This document shows, piece by piece, positions 6,140 to 8,432 of a stretch of DNA of 8,432 bases. The notes beneath the pieces were generated by a model. The model had not been told where the DNA came from. It saw only the letters and a program-made list of their open reading frames with translations, and searched no databases. The first letter of the stretch is position 1. Each line of letters begins with the position of its first letter. The stretch is taken from positions 1-8,432 of the forward strand of contig CANNMN010000048.1 of assembly GCA_947505885.1 (NCBI GenBank). The letters run 5' to 3'. The position numbers and the translations under genes are program-made. Source of the stretch: Rickettsiales bacterium (GTDB lineage Bacteria; Pseudomonadota; Alphaproteobacteria; Rickettsiales; UBA1997).

Positions 6140-8035
6140 ATGAGCAAGACTCCTTTGCTTGATCAGATTCATCTTCCCGCTGATCTAAAAAAATTATCGC
6201 GTGAAGAGATAAAAAAACTTGCTGGCGAATTACGTTACGAAACAATTTCTGCAGTATCGAAAACTGGCGGACATCTAGGCGCTGGACTTGGTGTGGTTGA
6301 GTTAACTTGCGCGTTGCATCAAGTTTTTAACACGCCACGTGATAAGTTGATTTGGGATGTTGGGCATCAAGCCTATCCGCATAAAATTCTCACTGGTCGA
6401 CGCGAAAAAATGCGCACGATTAGACAGCCAGAAGGATTGTCTGGATTTACCAAAAGAACGGAAAGTGAGTTTGATCCATTTGGGGCAGGGCATAGCTCTA
6501 CATCTATCTCCGCAGCGTTGGGCATTTCGGTTGCAAAAAAAATTAAGAAAGAAAAATCGCATGTAATCGCAGTGATTGGCGATGGCGCGATGTCTGCCGG
6601 AATGGCCTTCGAAGCCCTGAATAACGCGGGTGCATTTGAGGATAAATTTTTTCTCGACAATCGTTTAATCGTAATTCTAAACGACAATGACATGTCGATC
6701 GCGCCCCCAACGGGAGCGCTTTCGCATTATTTTTCTCGTGCGGCTTCATCGAAATCTTACTTAAAAATTCGCGATGTTGCTAAAAAACTTCCCGATCGTC
6801 TTTCCCATTTTTCCCGCAAGTTTGAAAAGGCCGCGAAGGAATGGTGGATGGGCGGAAATATCTTTGAAGAGTTAGGATTTTACTATATTGGCCCGATCGA
6901 CGGCCACAATCTAGACGTGCTAATTCCGATTTTAGAAAATATTCGCGACAGCAAATCTACCGATCCAATTCTTATTCACTGTGTTACCCAAAAAGGCCGC
7001 GGTTATGTTGAGACGATGCAATCTGACGACAGATTACACGCGGTGGCAAAATTTGATGCCGCCACGGGAGTTCAGCACAAAACAGTCGCACAATTTCCAA
7101 GTTTCTCAAAAATTTTTGGTAAACGTCTCGCTGAACTTGCAAAAAAAGATGAAAAGATTTTAGCGATTACCGCTGCAATGCCTTCTGGCACCGGTCTTGA
7201 TGTCTTTGCTAAAGCTCATCCAGAAAGAATGTTTGATGTTGGAATTGCCGAGCAACATGCAGTTACTTTCGCTGCAGGCCTTGCTACTGAAGGCATGAAG
7301 CCCTACGCAACAATCTACTCAACTTTCTTGCAACGCGCTTATGACCAGGTCGTTCATGATGTTGCTGTGCAAAAATTACCAGTTCGCTTTGCGATTGATC
7401 GCGCCGGTTTCGTTGGCGCTGATGGCCCGACTCATGCGGGTTCGTTCGATATTTCTTACCTAATTAATTTACCCGATTTTGTTTTGATGGCCTCTGCCGA
7501 CGGACAAGAATTGGTAAAAATGATTAACACCGCAAATTCAATTAATGACCGTCCATCCGCCTTCCGCTTTCCTCGCGGCGAAGCAACCTCTGAAATAAAT
7601 CTCTTCGATGACGAAATTTTAGAAATAGGAAAAGGTCGTTTGATTCAACAAGGCAGCAAAGTTGCAATCATTTCTTACGGTTCAATTTTAAGTAATGCCA
7701 TTGCCGCCGCAAAAATTTTTGAAGAATCGCAAGGCTTAAAAATAACAATAGCTGACGCAAGATTTGCCAAACCTCTCGACGAAAAATTAATCACCAACCT
7801 TGCCAAAAATCACGATTTGTTGATCTCAATAGAAGAAGGTGCAATCGGCGGATTCGGTTCAGCTGTAACACAATTTTTATTAAACTCGGGATTGATGGAC
7901 CAAAAAACTTTTAAATTTCGCTCGCTCGTCATGGCTGATAAATTCATCGAGCAGAATAAAATTGATGAGATGCAGGAAGAGGCAGGAATTGGGGTTGAGT
8001 CAATTTTGAAATTGATTCGATCTTTTAAGATTTAA
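6140..8035 (+). CDS. dxs: 1-deoxy-D-xylulose-5-phosphate synthase
   Basis: Dxs condenses pyruvate and glyceraldehyde 3-phosphate, with thiamine diphosphate, to 1-deoxy-D-xylulose 5-phosphate. This product is the entry to MEP-pathway isoprenoids and a substrate of PdxJ. The 631-residue length is normal. The N-terminal ThDP-binding domain shows GGHLGAGLG (His45), [16 protein letters not shown] (72-87), [10 protein letters not shown], and the metal/diphosphate motif GDGAMSAG (147-154) with N181 in LNDNDMSI. The central pyrimidine-binding domain shows the catalytic Glu371 in [24 protein letters not shown] (R399), and [18 protein letters not shown] (R421, H432), followed by FRFPRG (475-480). The C-terminal transketolase-like domain covers about 495-631. 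The gene looks intact and functional. The ATG at 6140 aligns with the family start ([14 protein letters not shown]). It is transcribed away from MFS-pdxJ, and the palindrome ends 26 bases before its start. Confidence 0.98.
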   Translation: MSKTPLLDQIHLPADLKKLSREEIKKLAGELRYETISAVSKTGGHLGAGLGVVELTCALHQVFNTPRDKLIWDVGHQAYPHKILTGRREKMRTIRQPEGLSGFTKRTESEFDPFGAGHSSTSISAALGISVAKKIKKEKSHVIAVIGDGAMSAGMAFEALNNAGAFEDKFFLDNRLIVILNDNDMSIAPPTGALSHYFSRAASSKSYLKIRDVAKKLPDRLSHFSRKFEKAAKEWWMGGNIFEELGFYYIGPIDGHNLDVLIPILENIRDSKSTDPILIHCVTQKGRGYVETMQSDDRLHAVAKFDAATGVQHKTVAQFPSFSKIFGKRLAELAKKDEKILAITAAMPSGTGLDVFAKAHPERMFDVGIAEQHAVTFAAGLATEGMKPYATIYSTFLQRAYDQVVHDVAVQKLPVRFAIDRAGFVGADGPTHAGSFDISYLINLPDFVLMASADGQELVKMINTANSINDRPSAFRFPRGEATSEINLFDDEILEIGKGRLIQQGSKVAIISYGSILSNAIAAAKIFEESQGLKITIADARFAKPLDEKLITNLAKNHDLLISIEEGAIGGFGSAVTQFLLNSGLMDQKTFKFRSLVMADKFIEQNKIDEMQEEAGIGVESILKLIRSFKI

Positions 8036-8118
8036 GTTTGCGATGAACTTTTCTAGATTTCAGATAAGCGCCATGCTTTAGAAGTAATCATCACAAGAGC
8101 TATGAATTCAGAAAGTAT

Positions 8119-8432
8119 TCAAAAAGATGAAAAGGCTTTGCTTAATTTCTCAATCGCCTCTTTCACTTGTTTTGAAGTGATGTTCAAAGGTGGAAGTAAA
8201 CGGATCACATTATCACTAGCTGGAACTACTAATAGACCTTGATTTATAAGCTTCTGAGTCATCTCAGTATTCATAATCTTTTCGTTGATTTTGATTCCGA
8301 GCATTAGACCGACACCGCGGATTTCGTCGACAATATTTGGAAATTTTTTGTGAAGATTCTGAAGATCAGACTTTAACTCGTAGCCGATTTTTCTGACGTT
8401 TTCTAAAAAGTTTTTTTCGAGCATCACGTCAA
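8119..8432 (-). CDS. argD: Acetylornithine/succinyldiaminopimelate aminotransferase, C-terminal part (cut by window edge)
   Basis: This is a class-III PLP-dependent aminotransferase; ArgD converts N-acetylglutamate semialdehyde to N-acetylornithine in arginine synthesis and can also act in lysine synthesis. Only the last 104 or so residues are present. The frame runs off the right edge and reads D-V-M-L-E-K-N-F-L-E, matching the ArgD 'DVMLEPGFLE' region, so the GTG/ATG at 8427-8422 are internal codons. Family features are EIRGVGLMLGIKI, QGLLVVPASDNVIRLLPPL and the closing ITSKQVKEAIEKLSKAF. The PLP lysine and most of the active site lie outside the window. It converges on dxs with an 83-base gap. 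ArgD is favoured over other class-III enzymes by the SDNVIRLLPPLNIT segment. Confidence 0.9.
   Translation of the reverse strand, partial: DVMLEKNFLENVRKIGYELKSDLQNLHKKFPNIVDEIRGVGLMLGIKINEKIMNTEMTQKLINQGLLVVPASDNVIRLLPPLNITSKQVKEAIEKLSKAFSSF

Noticed and set aside
6302..6749. Several overlapping reading frames in and against the first part of dxs
   Set aside because: They all fall within the conserved ThDP-binding region of dxs and are shadows of it.
8020..8031. Small stem ATCTT-TT-AAGAT at the end of dxs
   Set aside because: It has only five A/T-rich pairs, lies inside the coding region and lacks a T-tract; expected by chance in AT-rich DNA.
8042..8092. Possible hairpin between dxs and argD (GATGAACTTTTCTA against TTAGAAGTAATCATC)
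   Set aside because: The arms need gaps to pair, the loop is long and no T-run follows on either strand, so it does not support an intrinsic terminator.

Overview
The window is AT-rich and densely coding, with 4 to 23 base overlaps between co-directional genes. The gene families (AmgK-type sugar kinase, YidD, PdxJ, a 'THAGSFD'-type Dxs, ArgD, two exported ankyrin-repeat proteins) and a dispersed-type palindrome upstream of dxs fit an alphaproteobacterium, probably Rickettsiales, Holosporales or a related host-associated or reduced lineage. This placement is inferred from protein character and gene content. No rRNA or other taxonomic marker is present.

Left block, + strand (1-4077). It starts inside an AmgK-like cell-wall-sugar kinase whose 5' end lies outside the window. 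Three genes then follow in an overlapping chain: an unrecognised 156-residue protein (8-base overlap), yidD (GTGA overlap) and an exported ankyrin protein, ANK1 (ATGA overlap). A second exported ankyrin protein, ANK2, follows after a 73-base gap that holds a possible promoter. The two ankyrin proteins have opposite layouts. ANK1 has a long charged linker followed by C-terminal ankyrin repeats. ANK2 has N-terminal ankyrin repeats followed by a long tail with a motif repeated three times. This chain is the least ordinary part of the window.

Middle block, - strand (4070-5930). A 12-helix MFS transporter gene precedes pdxJ and overlaps it by 23 bases. pdxJ converges on ANK2, and the two 3' ends overlap by 8 bases, leaving no room for a terminator.

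Right block. A 209-base spacer (5931-6139) carries a large imperfect inverted repeat and separates the divergent MFS-pdxJ pair from dxs (+ strand, complete). After a short spacer, the 3' end of argD enters on the - strand and is cut by the window edge.

Metabolic link: Dxs makes 1-deoxy-D-xylulose 5-phosphate, which feeds isoprenoid synthesis (MEP pathway) and is also one of the two substrates of PdxJ in vitamin B6 synthesis. ArgD is a pyridoxal-phosphate enzyme, so it uses the product of that pathway. This right half is ordinary housekeeping metabolism. I found no tRNA, rRNA, CRISPR array, transposase or convincing intrinsic terminator. I do not see a clearly new multi-gene system; the best candidate for a second look is the unknown-yidD-ANK1-ANK2 chain.
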